Shown piece after piece: positions 53,766 to 62,149 of a stretch of 64,000 bases of DNA. The stretch spans positions 1-64,000 of the forward strand of contig JAPLDH010000069.1 in assembly GCA_026391355.1 (NCBI GenBank), given 5' to 3'. Source of the DNA: Bacteroidota bacterium. Its GTDB lineage: Bacteria > Bacteroidota > Bacteroidia > Bacteroidales > FEN-979. Positions within the stretch are counted from its first letter, which is position 1, and each line of letters opens with the position of its first letter. Under the pieces are notes generated by a model. The model was not told where the DNA came from. It worked only from the letters and a program-made list of their open reading frames with translations, and did not search any database. The position numbers were made by a program, and so were the translations under genes.

Positions 53766-55046
53766 ATGAAAACGAACCTTTCGAACCAAAGTATCGAACG
53801 AGTCTTCAAGGCAGCCCTTGCTAAAGGACTTATCCACAGGGAAGATACTGCCATGATCTTTAATGATCTTACCTTCCTCAAAGAGCGCATCCTTCATTTG
53901 AAATCGGTTTTCCCTTCCCATACTTTACATGGTATTGCAATGAAAGCCAATCCGTTGATCAGTATTCTTGCCTTATGCAAACCACTGGATATGGGGGTTG
54001 AAGTGGCTTCAAAAGGTGAACTTTTCATTGCCATGAAGTCGGGTTACCCGCCTGATAAAATCATTTTTGACTCCCCGGTCAAAACTTACAACGACCTTGA
54101 ATATGCCTTGAATGCAGGGGTTCATATCAATGCTGATTCATTCGATGAGGTGAAACGGATTGGACATCTCCTGGAGAAATCAGGTTCCTCGAGTACCATA
54201 GGGATCAGGATCAATCCCCAGGTTGGTACAGGAAAGATTCTTGAATCCAGTGTTGCTGGAGAATATTCTAAATTCGGAGTTCCCATGAAACAGCACCGGG
54301 AAGAATTGATTCAGACGTTCCGGGAAAATTCCTGGTTGACGGGAGTACATCTCCATGTCGGTTCCCAGGGTTGTTCGATGGATCTTCTTATAGAAGGGAT
54401 CAGGGTTGTATATGACTTTGTGAAAAAAGTTAATGGCCTTACTGGCAGGCGTCAGATCAACCTTTTTGATATTGGAGGAGGATTACCGGTTTCATACGAT
54501 AGTAAAACAATACCTGTAAGTATTGAGGAATATGCAGGCACAATACATAAGAATTTTCCTGAATTATTTGAGGAGGATAAATGGAAACTGATGACTGAAT
54601 TTGGGAGATGGGTGCATGTGAATACCGGATGGACCATGAGCAGGGTTGAATATGTAAAACATGAATCCGGTATTTCCACAGCAATGATCCATACAGGAGC
54701 GGATCTTTTCGTGAGGGAGTGTCTGAATCCGAAGGACTGGCAGCATGAATATTCGGTACTCGATAAAGAGGGGAACCTGAAAACCGGTGAAGACATCAAT
54801 CTTTACAACCTTGCCGGGCCCTTGTGTTTTTCAGGCGATATCCTGGCCAGAAATGTTAAACTCCCACATATTGAAGAAGGAGATTTCGTGATCATTCATG
54901 ATACAGGAGGATATACATTCAGTATGTGGTCTCGGTATAATAGCCGGCAAACCCCTGGTATAACGGGATATTTCAATGAAGGGGAAGAGTTCATTATGGT
55001 AAAGGAGAGGGAGTCGTTGGAGGATGTTTTTAAATTCTGGACATGA
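53766..55046 (+). CDS. PLP-dependent decarboxylase (diaminopimelate decarboxylase-like)
   Basis: The product is a 426-residue enzyme of the fold-III PLP family. HGIAMKANP holds the PLP-binding lysine, HLHVGSQG and LFDIGGGLPVSY bind cofactor and phosphate, and LAGPLCFSGD carries the active-site cysteine. Diaminopimelate decarboxylases usually have CESGD at this point, so the Glu-to-Phe change suggests another amino acid or amino compound as substrate. It begins 19 bp after mqnD and may be co-transcribed with it. A perfect octamer array starts 2 bp after its stop. Confidence 0.8.
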   Translation: MKTNLSNQSIERVFKAALAKGLIHREDTAMIFNDLTFLKERILHLKSVFPSHTLHGIAMKANPLISILALCKPLDMGVEVASKGELFIAMKSGYPPDKIIFDSPVKTYNDLEYALNAGVHINADSFDEVKRIGHLLEKSGSSSTIGIRINPQVGTGKILESSVAGEYSKFGVPMKQHREELIQTFRENSWLTGVHLHVGSQGCSMDLLIEGIRVVYDFVKKVNGLTGRRQINLFDIGGGLPVSYDSKTIPVSIEEYAGTIHKNFPELFEEDKWKLMTEFGRWVHVNTGWTMSRVEYVKHESGISTAMIHTGADLFVRECLNPKDWQHEYSVLDKEGNLKTGEDINLYNLAGPLCFSGDILARNVKLPHIEEGDFVIIHDTGGYTFSMWSRYNSRQTPGITGYFNEGEEFIMVKERESLEDVFKFWT

Positions 55047-55048
55047 AA

Positions 55049-55184
55049 AACTGGTGAACTGGTGAACTGGTGAACTGGTGAACTGGTGAACTGGTGAACT
55101 GGTGAACTGGTGAACTGGTGAACTGGTGAACTGGTGAACTGGTGAGTTGGTTATTGGTAACGCGTTACGTGTCACGCGTCACGA
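55049..55184. repeat. Twelve perfect octamers (AACTGGTG) plus CG-rich heptamers
   Basis: Twelve identical AACTGGTG units (55049-55144) begin 2 bp after the decarboxylase stop. They are followed by GTTACGT/GTCACGC heptamers of the same word class as in the FISUMP gene. The uniformity of the octamers suggests recent expansion. Confidence 0.95.
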
Positions 55185-55222
55185 ATTTAGTGAAGTAGAA
55201 TTAACCTTCAAAAAGTGTTAAT

Positions 55223-56188
55223 ATGATGATTATCACCGGTGCGGCCGGTTTTATCGGGAGTTGTCTGGTAGCAGAGTTCAACAGCAAAGGATTTGATGAT
55301 CTCATCCTCGTGGATGATTTTTCAAACCCGAATAAAATAAGAAACCTGGATAAAAAAAAGTACCGTGAAAGGGTAGAAAGATCTGTTTTCTTTGACTGGC
55401 TCGACGTCAACCATCAAAAAGTGGAATTCATTTTTCACATCGGTGCGCGCACTGATACCACAGAATTCAATATGGCTGTATTTGACGAGCTCAATCTTAA
55501 TTATAGCAAAAGGATATGGCAGGATTGTACAACCTATAGCATCCCGTTGATTTATGCCTCCTCCGCTGCAACCTATGGTGATGGAAATCTGGGATATAAG
55601 GATGATCCATCATTAATACCCTATCTTCAACCTTTAAATCCTTATGGGATTTCGAAAAATGAATTTGACAAATGGGTATTAATACAGGAGAAGGCTCCAC
55701 CCTTTTGGTACGGGCTGAAATTTTTCAATGTATTCGGACCGAATGAATATCATAAGGGCCGGATGGGATCGGTAGTTTTTCATGCCTATAACCAAGTCAT
55801 TGCTTCGGGATCGGTCAGTTTATTCAGGTCACACAAGCCGGAATACAAAGATGGTGAACAACTGAGGGATTTCATTTATGTGAATGATGTGATCTGTGTC
55901 ATGGAGTTCCTGAGAACCCACCGGAATAACTCAGGTATATATAACCTGGGAACAGGCAGGGCCCGGACTTTCCTTGATCTTGCTTATGCCGTTTTCCTGA
56001 GTATGGAAAAATCGCCAAAAATCCTGTTTGTGGATACCCCTGAGGATATCCGTGATAAATACCAGTATTTCACCGAGGCGGATATGACAAAACTACGATC
56101 CATCGGGTACTATGCTCCATTTTCATCCCTCGAAGAAGCCATTAAAGAGTATATTCAGCAATACCTCCGCGGAAAACAGTATCGTTGA
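55223..56188 (+). CDS. hldD: ADP-glyceromanno-heptose 6-epimerase
   Basis: The product is a 321-residue cytoplasmic short-chain dehydrogenase/reductase-type epimerase for LPS core heptose. IITGAAGFIGS binds NADP. HIGARTDTTE, SSAATYG and YGISKNEFDKW carry the Ser and Tyr-Lys of the active site. FFNVFGPNEYHKGRMGSV is diagnostic for HldD. The start is one of two adjacent ATGs at 55223. A repeat array separates it from the gene upstream. Confidence 0.9.
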   Translation: MMIITGAAGFIGSCLVAEFNSKGFDDLILVDDFSNPNKIRNLDKKKYRERVERSVFFDWLDVNHQKVEFIFHIGARTDTTEFNMAVFDELNLNYSKRIWQDCTTYSIPLIYASSAATYGDGNLGYKDDPSLIPYLQPLNPYGISKNEFDKWVLIQEKAPPFWYGLKFFNVFGPNEYHKGRMGSVVFHAYNQVIASGSVSLFRSHKPEYKDGEQLRDFIYVNDVICVMEFLRTHRNNSGIYNLGTGRARTFLDLAYAVFLSMEKSPKILFVDTPEDIRDKYQYFTEADMTKLRSIGYYAPFSSLEEAIKEYIQQYLRGKQYR

Positions 56189-56239
56189 CTCAATAATGAA
56201 TTAAAAGTTACTAATATTTACTAACTTTTGATTTTTTAG

Positions 56240-56269
56240 TTGACCTATTGAAATTATTTCTTATCTTTG
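56240..56269 (+). promoter_or_regulatory. Promoter for the first adhesin gene
   Basis: A TTGA (56240-56243) lies 18 bp before a -7 box TATCTTTG (56262-56269). The ATG follows at 56413, leaving a leader of about 135 bases with no recognised riboswitch. Confidence 0.55.
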
Positions 56270-56412
56270 TTAAGATAAAAATTCAACAGGCATTTTTCCA
56301 ACTCTCCCCTTATGACCTGGATCGCTTGTGTGCTGATTATGTTCCTTGAAATTAACCCTTTGGATACTATTAATTCATCTATTTTTAATATTAATAATTA
56401 AAAAATCAGCCT

Positions 56413-58443
56413 ATGAAAACAATTTTTACGAAGTTCTTTCGGGAAAGAGGTCTCATCTTTCTGGTATTGATGTTGACATGCACCGGGATAATTGCCCAGA
56501 ACGTTCCTGAATATATGTACTTTAAATTTGATGCAGCCGGTAACCAGACGAATTATGCCAGCGCACCGGTTGGAAACAACCCTGCCACCTTAACGGGAAT
56601 GACCATAGGAGGTACCGGACAATTCGGGACAGGCATGATGGGGGATGGTATTTACCTGGATGGCGTTAATACAAACTGGGCCACGAATCTTCCTGCTGCC
56701 GGATTTACGATTTCCATGTGGCTGAATACTTTGCCCAGTGATGCCAACCTGTACTACTTATTTGGAGATGTTAATGCAGCATCATTCCGTTGTTTCCTTA
56801 ACGGAGCAGCCGGCGCGGGAAATGTATTGTTTAGAAGAACAGGTTGGACAGATGTCCTTGTCACCGGTGTAGCCCCTGGCCCAATGGTTCTTACTTTTGT
56901 GTATACCGGTACTTCCGTCGATTATTATAAAAATGGGGCTTTTGCAGGAACAGTTGTAGAAACAAACGCCGCCGTTACCGGCGCAGGACCATTTTATGTC
57001 GGAACATACAATGCTGCAGGTTATGGAGGAGTGCCTGTCGGATCGATAATGGACGAATTCAGGATGTATAACCGTGCCCTCTCTGCTGCTGAAATAACTG
57101 CCACCTGGAATCAACAGTTACCACTTGCCGGTCCACCGATATGTGTGACCACCGCTGCAACCCTGGTAACGGGTAATACAGCAACGCTGAATGGAACCGT
57201 AAATGCCAACGCTGCGTCGACAACGGTAACTTTTGAATATGGTTTGACCGCTGCATATGGAAATACCGTCCCCGGAGTCCCAAGCCCGGTCACCGGAAAT
57301 ACTGCAACCATTGTGAGCGCTGCAATTACAGGGCTCACGCCAAACACTCTTTACCATTTCAGGGTCAATGGCGTCAATTCCTATGGAACAACTTACGGAA
57401 ATGATATGACCTTTACCACCCTTGCTCCACCGGCTACAGTAGTTACAACTGCCGCAACGGGAATCGGACTGAATACAGCCACCTTGAATGGCACAGTGAA
57501 TGCAAATGGCGCTTCGACAACAGTGACATTCCAATATGGACTGACCGTTGCATACGGATCGACAGTTGCCGGTGTACCCAGTCCGGTTACAGGAAATACG
57601 GTAACTTCCGTCAGCGCTGCGATTGCAGGCTTGACAGTAAACACCCTTTACCATTACAGGGTGGTTGGAGTGAATGCAGGAGGTACTGCCAATGGAAATG
57701 ACATGACCTTCTCAACAGCCGGAGCACCGATCGTTACCACAGATTTGCCCACTGCCATTGGAAATACGACTGCCACTGTAAATGGGACCGTAAATGCCAA
57801 CAATGCTTCTTCAACCGTCACTTTCCAATACGGGCTGACGGTTGCTTACGGTACAACTGTTCCCGGTGTACCCAGTCCGGTTACCGGTAACATAGCGACT
57901 CCGGTCAGCGCTAACCTCATCGGGTTAACCATTTACACTACCTATCACTACCGTTGTGTAGCCACCAATGCAGTGGGTACAACCAACGGGAATGATCAGA
58001 CTTTTTATACCGGATGTATTGCCCCGGCTCAACCTGGCAGCCTTACAGGACCTACTTCTGTTTGCCAGGGAGGTACAGGATATGTATATACCTGTTCTGC
58101 TGTTCCTGGAGCAACATCCTACACCTGGACGCTACCTGTCGGTGGATCCATTACCGGCGGAGGGGGCACTACCAGCATTACCGTAAGCTATTCAAGCTAC
58201 CGGCAGTTGCGGAACAGGGCCTGCCGCATCACTGGGAGTTATTCCTTATGCTCCACCGGTACCCACCATTACCGGTCCTGCTACAGCCTGCCAGGGAAGT
58301 ACAGGCTATGTATATACAACACAAAACGGGATGAGCAATTATACCTGGATCGTGTCTGCAGGGGGACAAATTACTGCGGGAGCAGGAACCACACAGATCA
58401 CTGTGACCTGGAATGGTATAGGTGCACAAACAGTCAGTGTTAA
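56413..58443 (+). CDS. Adhesin-like LamG/FN3 protein, N-terminal part before a frameshift
   Basis: The protein has a signal peptide (about 1-29), a LamG-type lectin domain (about 33-230, FKFDAAGNQ, GIYLDGVNTNWATNLP, SIMDEFRMYNRALS), three FN3-like repeats of about 93 residues (each with ATLNGTVNAN, TVTFxYGLTxAYG and LYHFR/LYHYR) and the start of a PKD-like domain (GPTSVCQGGTGYVY). After position 58194 the frame changes: the visible ORF continues to 58443 with an unnatural Cys/Arg-rich tail. The true continuation is at 58331-59779 in another frame. It is probably a surface adhesin, exported by T9SS if the frame is restored. Confidence 0.75.
   Translation: MKTIFTKFFRERGLIFLVLMLTCTGIIAQNVPEYMYFKFDAAGNQTNYASAPVGNNPATLTGMTIGGTGQFGTGMMGDGIYLDGVNTNWATNLPAAGFTISMWLNTLPSDANLYYLFGDVNAASFRCFLNGAAGAGNVLFRRTGWTDVLVTGVAPGPMVLTFVYTGTSVDYYKNGAFAGTVVETNAAVTGAGPFYVGTYNAAGYGGVPVGSIMDEFRMYNRALSAAEITATWNQQLPLAGPPICVTTAATLVTGNTATLNGTVNANAASTTVTFEYGLTAAYGNTVPGVPSPVTGNTATIVSAAITGLTPNTLYHFRVNGVNSYGTTYGNDMTFTTLAPPATVVTTAATGIGLNTATLNGTVNANGASTTVTFQYGLTVAYGSTVAGVPSPVTGNTVTSVSAAIAGLTVNTLYHYRVVGVNAGGTANGNDMTFSTAGAPIVTTDLPTAIGNTTATVNGTVNANNASSTVTFQYGLTVAYGTTVPGVPSPVTGNIATPVSANLIGLTIYTTYHYRCVATNAVGTTNGNDQTFYTGCIAPAQPGSLTGPTSVCQGGTGYVYTCSAVPGATSYTWTLPVGGSITGGGGTTSITVSYSSYRQLRNRACRITGSYSLCSTGTHHYRSCYSLPGKYRLCIYNTKRDEQLYLDRVCRGTNYCGSRNHTDHCDLEWYRCTNSQC
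58054..58194 (+). repeat. 141-bp tract identical to 61481-61621
   Basis: Within the PKD-like coding region these 141 bases are identical between the first and second adhesin genes, although flanking sequence differs clearly. The tract ends exactly where both genes lose their reading frame. Confidence 0.9.
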
Positions 58444-59779
58444 CTATTCAAACCTGAATGGCTGCCTGGCTCCTACACCCACAGTTTACAACGTGATCAT
58501 AAATGGATCCCCAACACCTGTTATCACCGGTGCTAACAATGTATGCGTAAATTCCGGCAACTATACCTATACCACACAAACCCTGATGACTGCTTATGTA
58601 TGGACGGTTTCCAGCGGTGGAACCCTCAATAGCGGACAGGGTACCAACGCAATTTCTGTTATATGGACAGGATCCGGGGCACAGACCGTAAGTGTTAATT
58701 ATACCAATTCCAGCGGATGCAGCGCCTCCTCCCCAACCGTTTACCCGGTTACCATCAATCCTATTCCGGGCGCAGCCGGAACGATCTCCGGTACTGCCAG
58801 TATCTGCGCGCCGGCTGCAGGGATAAGCTATTCTGTGGCTCCTATAAGCGGTGCAACCGCATATGCATGGACACTTCCTGTGGGTGCAAGTATCGGTACA
58901 GGTGCAGGAACAAACAATATCACTGTAAACTTCGGGACAAATGCTGTATCCGGAAATATTACAGTATATGGTACAAACCTTTGCGGTGCCGGAGCAACTT
59001 CACCCAATTACCCAATAACTGTCGGGTTATTACCCGTTGCTGCAGGCACCATTACAGGACCGGCAACAGCCTGTACTCCCGCAACAGGACTCGTTTATTC
59101 TGTTCCCCTCATCACCAATGCTACCGGATATGCCTGGACAATCCCGGCAGGGGCCATGATCGTATCAGGCGATAATACTCATAGCATCACCGTTGATTTC
59201 CCTTCCGGCGCTACCTCCGGTAATCTCTCAGTTTATGGAACCAACACCTGTGGAAACGGAACACCTTCAGCAAACTATGCAGTTTCTGTCGCTCCGAAAC
59301 CGGCTGCTCCGGTCATCACAGAAAACAGTGGTATCCTGACCAGTGATGCTCCTGCAGGAAACCAATGGTATAAGGATAATACAGTGATACCAAGTGCTAC
59401 AGGTCAAACATACCAACCCACTCAAACAGGTCACTACACTGCAGTTGTTACCCTTAATGGTTGTAGCTCTGTTCCATCCAATGATATCTATTTCCTGATG
59501 ACAGGGATTGATGCATTGGGTCAGAATGGAACCCTGTCAGTTTATCCGAATCCGACCGATGGCATGGTTACGTTGGATATTTCCACTAAAGATCTCCAGG
59601 TATTGGATCTTAAAGTGGTAAATAATCTTGGTTCCCTTGTTTACGAATTGAAGGATCTCCGGGTTCAGGGATCGGCTTCAAGGACGATTGATCTGCGGAA
59701 TTTTCCGGATGGCGTGTATTCAATCCTTCTTTATAACAACAATACACACATTCTCAAGAAGATCGTGATCAATAAATAG
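58331..59779 (+). CDS. Adhesin C-terminal part after the frameshift, with T9SS domain
   Basis: The 482-residue reading frame continues the protein begun at 56413. The ATG at 58331 is probably not a real start: homologous sequence (CGTGPAASLGVIPYAPP and on) is readable in this frame back to about 58200. It holds several PKD-like modules (GPATAC and GANNVC segments, each with a YxW motif) and a T9SS type A domain (SVYPNPTDGMVTLDIS, NFPDGVYSILLYNN, ILKKIVINK). The second adhesin gene has an equivalent end. Confidence 0.75.
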   Translation: MSNYTWIVSAGGQITAGAGTTQITVTWNGIGAQTVSVNYSNLNGCLAPTPTVYNVIINGSPTPVITGANNVCVNSGNYTYTTQTLMTAYVWTVSSGGTLNSGQGTNAISVIWTGSGAQTVSVNYTNSSGCSASSPTVYPVTINPIPGAAGTISGTASICAPAAGISYSVAPISGATAYAWTLPVGASIGTGAGTNNITVNFGTNAVSGNITVYGTNLCGAGATSPNYPITVGLLPVAAGTITGPATACTPATGLVYSVPLITNATGYAWTIPAGAMIVSGDNTHSITVDFPSGATSGNLSVYGTNTCGNGTPSANYAVSVAPKPAAPVITENSGILTSDAPAGNQWYKDNTVIPSATGQTYQPTQTGHYTAVVTLNGCSSVPSNDIYFLMTGIDALGQNGTLSVYPNPTDGMVTLDISTKDLQVLDLKVVNNLGSLVYELKDLRVQGSASRTIDLRNFPDGVYSILLYNNNTHILKKIVINK

Positions 59780-59793
59780 TTTTGATATTCCAC

Positions 59794-59836
59794 AAAAAGA
59801 AGCTGTCTCAAAAGTGAGTCGGCTTCTTTTTTTTTA
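59794..59836 (+). terminator. Rho-independent terminator
   Basis: AAAAAGAAGC pairs with GGCTTCTTTTT around an inner CTC/GAG helix, with a long T tract, 14 bases after the first adhesin gene. Confidence 0.8.
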
Positions 59837-59841
59837 TAATA

Positions 59842-59871
59842 TTGCCAAACATGAAATTTATTATATATTTG
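59842..59871 (+). promoter_or_regulatory. Promoter for the second adhesin gene
   Basis: A TTG (59842-59844) lies 19 bp before a -7 box TATATTTG (59864-59871), and the ATG is at 59948. The same arrangement and leader recur before the third gene. Confidence 0.65.
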
Positions 59872-59947
59872 TTCATGGATTAGATGAAAATAAAAAAAAT
59901 AAGATGCCTTAAAAGTCACAGAATATCATTAATTAAAACCAGGAATT

Positions 59948-62149
59948 ATGAAAAATTTACTCCTTTGTATTTCAACCCTTTTCTTAATTGCAGGATTGAA
60001 TAATACGTTAACAGCGCAACCCCAGTATTACAATTACACTGGAGCGGGTAGTGGGTCAAATTCTTTCCCGTTTAATGTTGGAGCGGGAAAAGATGTTCAA
60101 ATACTCTACCGTGCTGGAGAATTTAATCAGCCATCAGCGGCTCCGGCTGGAAATATCATTAGTGTTTCACTTTTTTTCAATGGTGGTTTTGGACCGGCTA
60201 CTTATACTGACATGACCATTAAAATGGGTCTATCGGCAATCACAGATTTAACCTCCGGCGCCTTTTACGCAGGATCCCTTACCACGGTTTATTACAGGGC
60301 TTCGGTATCTTTAACCACTGCAGGTAGTTCATGGCTCACCTTTACTCTTGACAGCCCGTTTGCTTATGATCCCACGCAAAGTTTAATTGTTGATATTGGA
60401 CAATGTTCGGCTACAGGAACACTTGGTGGAACCAATGCTTTTACAAACTTAACGGGCGTCAGGAGAGTTTGGTCGGTTGGAGGATGTCCTTTTGCACCCT
60501 ATGCCGGTTCCAGCATTTACGTGTACAATATGGGATTTAATTTAGGAGCCAGCAGTACCGCTCCGACAGTCGTGACCACTGCAGCCACAAGTATTACCGG
60601 GACTACCGCTACTCTTAACGGAACGGTAAATGCAAATGGCGCTTCGACGACCGTAACCTTTGATTATGGGTTGACGGTCGCGTATGGAACCAACGTTCCC
60701 GGAGTGCCAAGCCCGGTTACAGGGAACACGGTTACTTTAGTATCTGCTGCCATTACCGGACTTACTCCCAATACACTTTATCATTACAGGGTTAATGGCG
60801 TCAATTCAAATGGAACCTCGAACGGAAGCGATATGACCTTTACCACGGCTCCTCCGCCACCTACAGTTGTTACTACTGCTGCAACGGGGATCGGGTTGAC
60901 TACTGCCACACTAAATGGCACGGTGAATGCGAACAATTCATCGACCACTGTAACATTCCAATATGGACTTACTGTTGCCTATGGATCAACAATTGCGGGA
61001 ACACCAAGTCCGGTTACAGGAAACACAGTTACCGGCGTAAGCGCTGCTGTTGCAGGTCTTACTGCAAATACGCTTTACCATTACCGGGTTGTGGGTGTAA
61101 GTGCAGGAGGAACTTCCAATGGAAATGACATGACCTTCACAACAGGCGGACCGCCAATTGTTACCACGGATCCGGCCTCTCCTATAGGAAGTACGACTGC
61201 CACTGTAAACGGTACCGTGAACGCCAACGGTTCTTCATCAACCGTTACATTCCAATATGGACTGACGGTTGCTTACGGCACGACTGTTCCCGGAGTACCC
61301 AGCCCTGTAACGGGTAATACTGTAACTCCGGTCAGTGCTAACCTCACCGGGTTAACCAGCTACACCACCTATCACTACCGTTGTGTAGCCACCAATGCCG
61401 TGGGAACGACCAACGGGAATGACCAGACTTTCTACACCGGATGTACTGCACCGGCCCAACCTGGCACCCTTACAGGACCCACTTCTGTTTGCCAGGGAGG
61501 TACAGGATATGTATATACCTGTTCTGCTGTTCCTGGAGCAACATCCTACACCTGGACGCTACCTGTCGGTGGATCCATTACCGGCGGAGGGGGCACTACC
61601 AGCATTACCGTAAGCTATTCATGCCATACCCGGATTTGTTACTGCCGCAGGCACTGGCACCTGCGGAACAGGACCTGCAGCATCACTGGGAGTTATTCCC
61701 TATGCTCCACCGGTAATCACAATTACCGGCCCGGCTACAGCTTGCCAGGGAAGTACCAATGTATATACAACCCAGAACGGAATGAGCAATTATACCTGGA
61801 CTGTGTCAGCAGGCGGACAAATAACTGCCGGAACAGGAACCTGCCAGATCACTGTTACCTGGAATGGTACAGGCGCGCAGACAGTAAGTGCCAACTATGC
61901 AAACCTGAACGGTTGCCTGGCTCCTGCACCCACTGTGTACAACATAACCGTAAATGGATCACCAACACCTTTAATCACCGGCGCCAACAATGTATGTGTA
62001 AATTCAGGGAATTATACCTATACCACACAAACCCTGATGACTGCTTATGTATGGACGGTTTCCAGCGGTGGAACCATCAACTTCGGACAGGGCACCAACG
62101 CAATTTCTGTTCTATGGACAGCCTCCGGAGCACAAACCGTCAGTGTTAA
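59948..62149 (+). CDS. Second adhesin-like protein, N-terminal part before a frameshift
   Basis: The protein has a signal peptide (about 1-24, ending LTAQ) and a ~170-residue N-terminal domain of unknown type (YYNYTGAGSGSNSFPFNVGAGKDV, ending GVRRVWSVGGCPFAPYAG) that it shares with the third gene. Three FN3-like repeats and a PKD-like start follow, closely similar to those of the first gene. The frame is lost at 61621; the open reading frame continues to 62149 with a Cys/Arg-rich tail that is not real protein. The proper continuation is in the frame of 61782-63230. Confidence 0.75.
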   Translation: MKNLLLCISTLFLIAGLNNTLTAQPQYYNYTGAGSGSNSFPFNVGAGKDVQILYRAGEFNQPSAAPAGNIISVSLFFNGGFGPATYTDMTIKMGLSAITDLTSGAFYAGSLTTVYYRASVSLTTAGSSWLTFTLDSPFAYDPTQSLIVDIGQCSATGTLGGTNAFTNLTGVRRVWSVGGCPFAPYAGSSIYVYNMGFNLGASSTAPTVVTTAATSITGTTATLNGTVNANGASTTVTFDYGLTVAYGTNVPGVPSPVTGNTVTLVSAAITGLTPNTLYHYRVNGVNSNGTSNGSDMTFTTAPPPPTVVTTAATGIGLTTATLNGTVNANNSSTTVTFQYGLTVAYGSTIAGTPSPVTGNTVTGVSAAVAGLTANTLYHYRVVGVSAGGTSNGNDMTFTTGGPPIVTTDPASPIGSTTATVNGTVNANGSSSTVTFQYGLTVAYGTTVPGVPSPVTGNTVTPVSANLTGLTSYTTYHYRCVATNAVGTTNGNDQTFYTGCTAPAQPGTLTGPTSVCQGGTGYVYTCSAVPGATSYTWTLPVGGSITGGGGTTSITVSYSCHTRICYCRRHWHLRNRTCSITGSYSLCSTGNHNYRPGYSLPGKYQCIYNPERNEQLYLDCVSRRTNNCRNRNLPDHCYLEWYRRADSKCQLCKPERLPGSCTHCVQHNRKWITNTFNHRRQQCMCKFRELYLYHTNPDDCLCMDGFQRWNHQLRTGHQRNFCSMDSLRSTNRQC
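61481..61621 (+). repeat. 141-bp tract identical to 58054-58194
   Basis: This is the partner of the tract in the first adhesin gene. It ends at the frameshift point, and the sequences after it differ. Confidence 0.9.

Noticed and set aside
56270-56412. A riboswitch or attenuator in the long adhesin leader
   Set aside because: No conserved aptamer or terminator/antiterminator pair was visible.
58195-58443. Cys/Arg-rich C-terminus of the first adhesin
   Set aside because: It is out-of-frame reading of the PKD-like coding region; the same bases give a normal PKD-like sequence in the other frame.
58717-59175. Cys-rich 152-residue open frame inside the adhesin (also 62168-62626)
   Set aside because: It is a shadow of the PKD-like coding repeats in a different frame and recurs in both paralogs for that reason.
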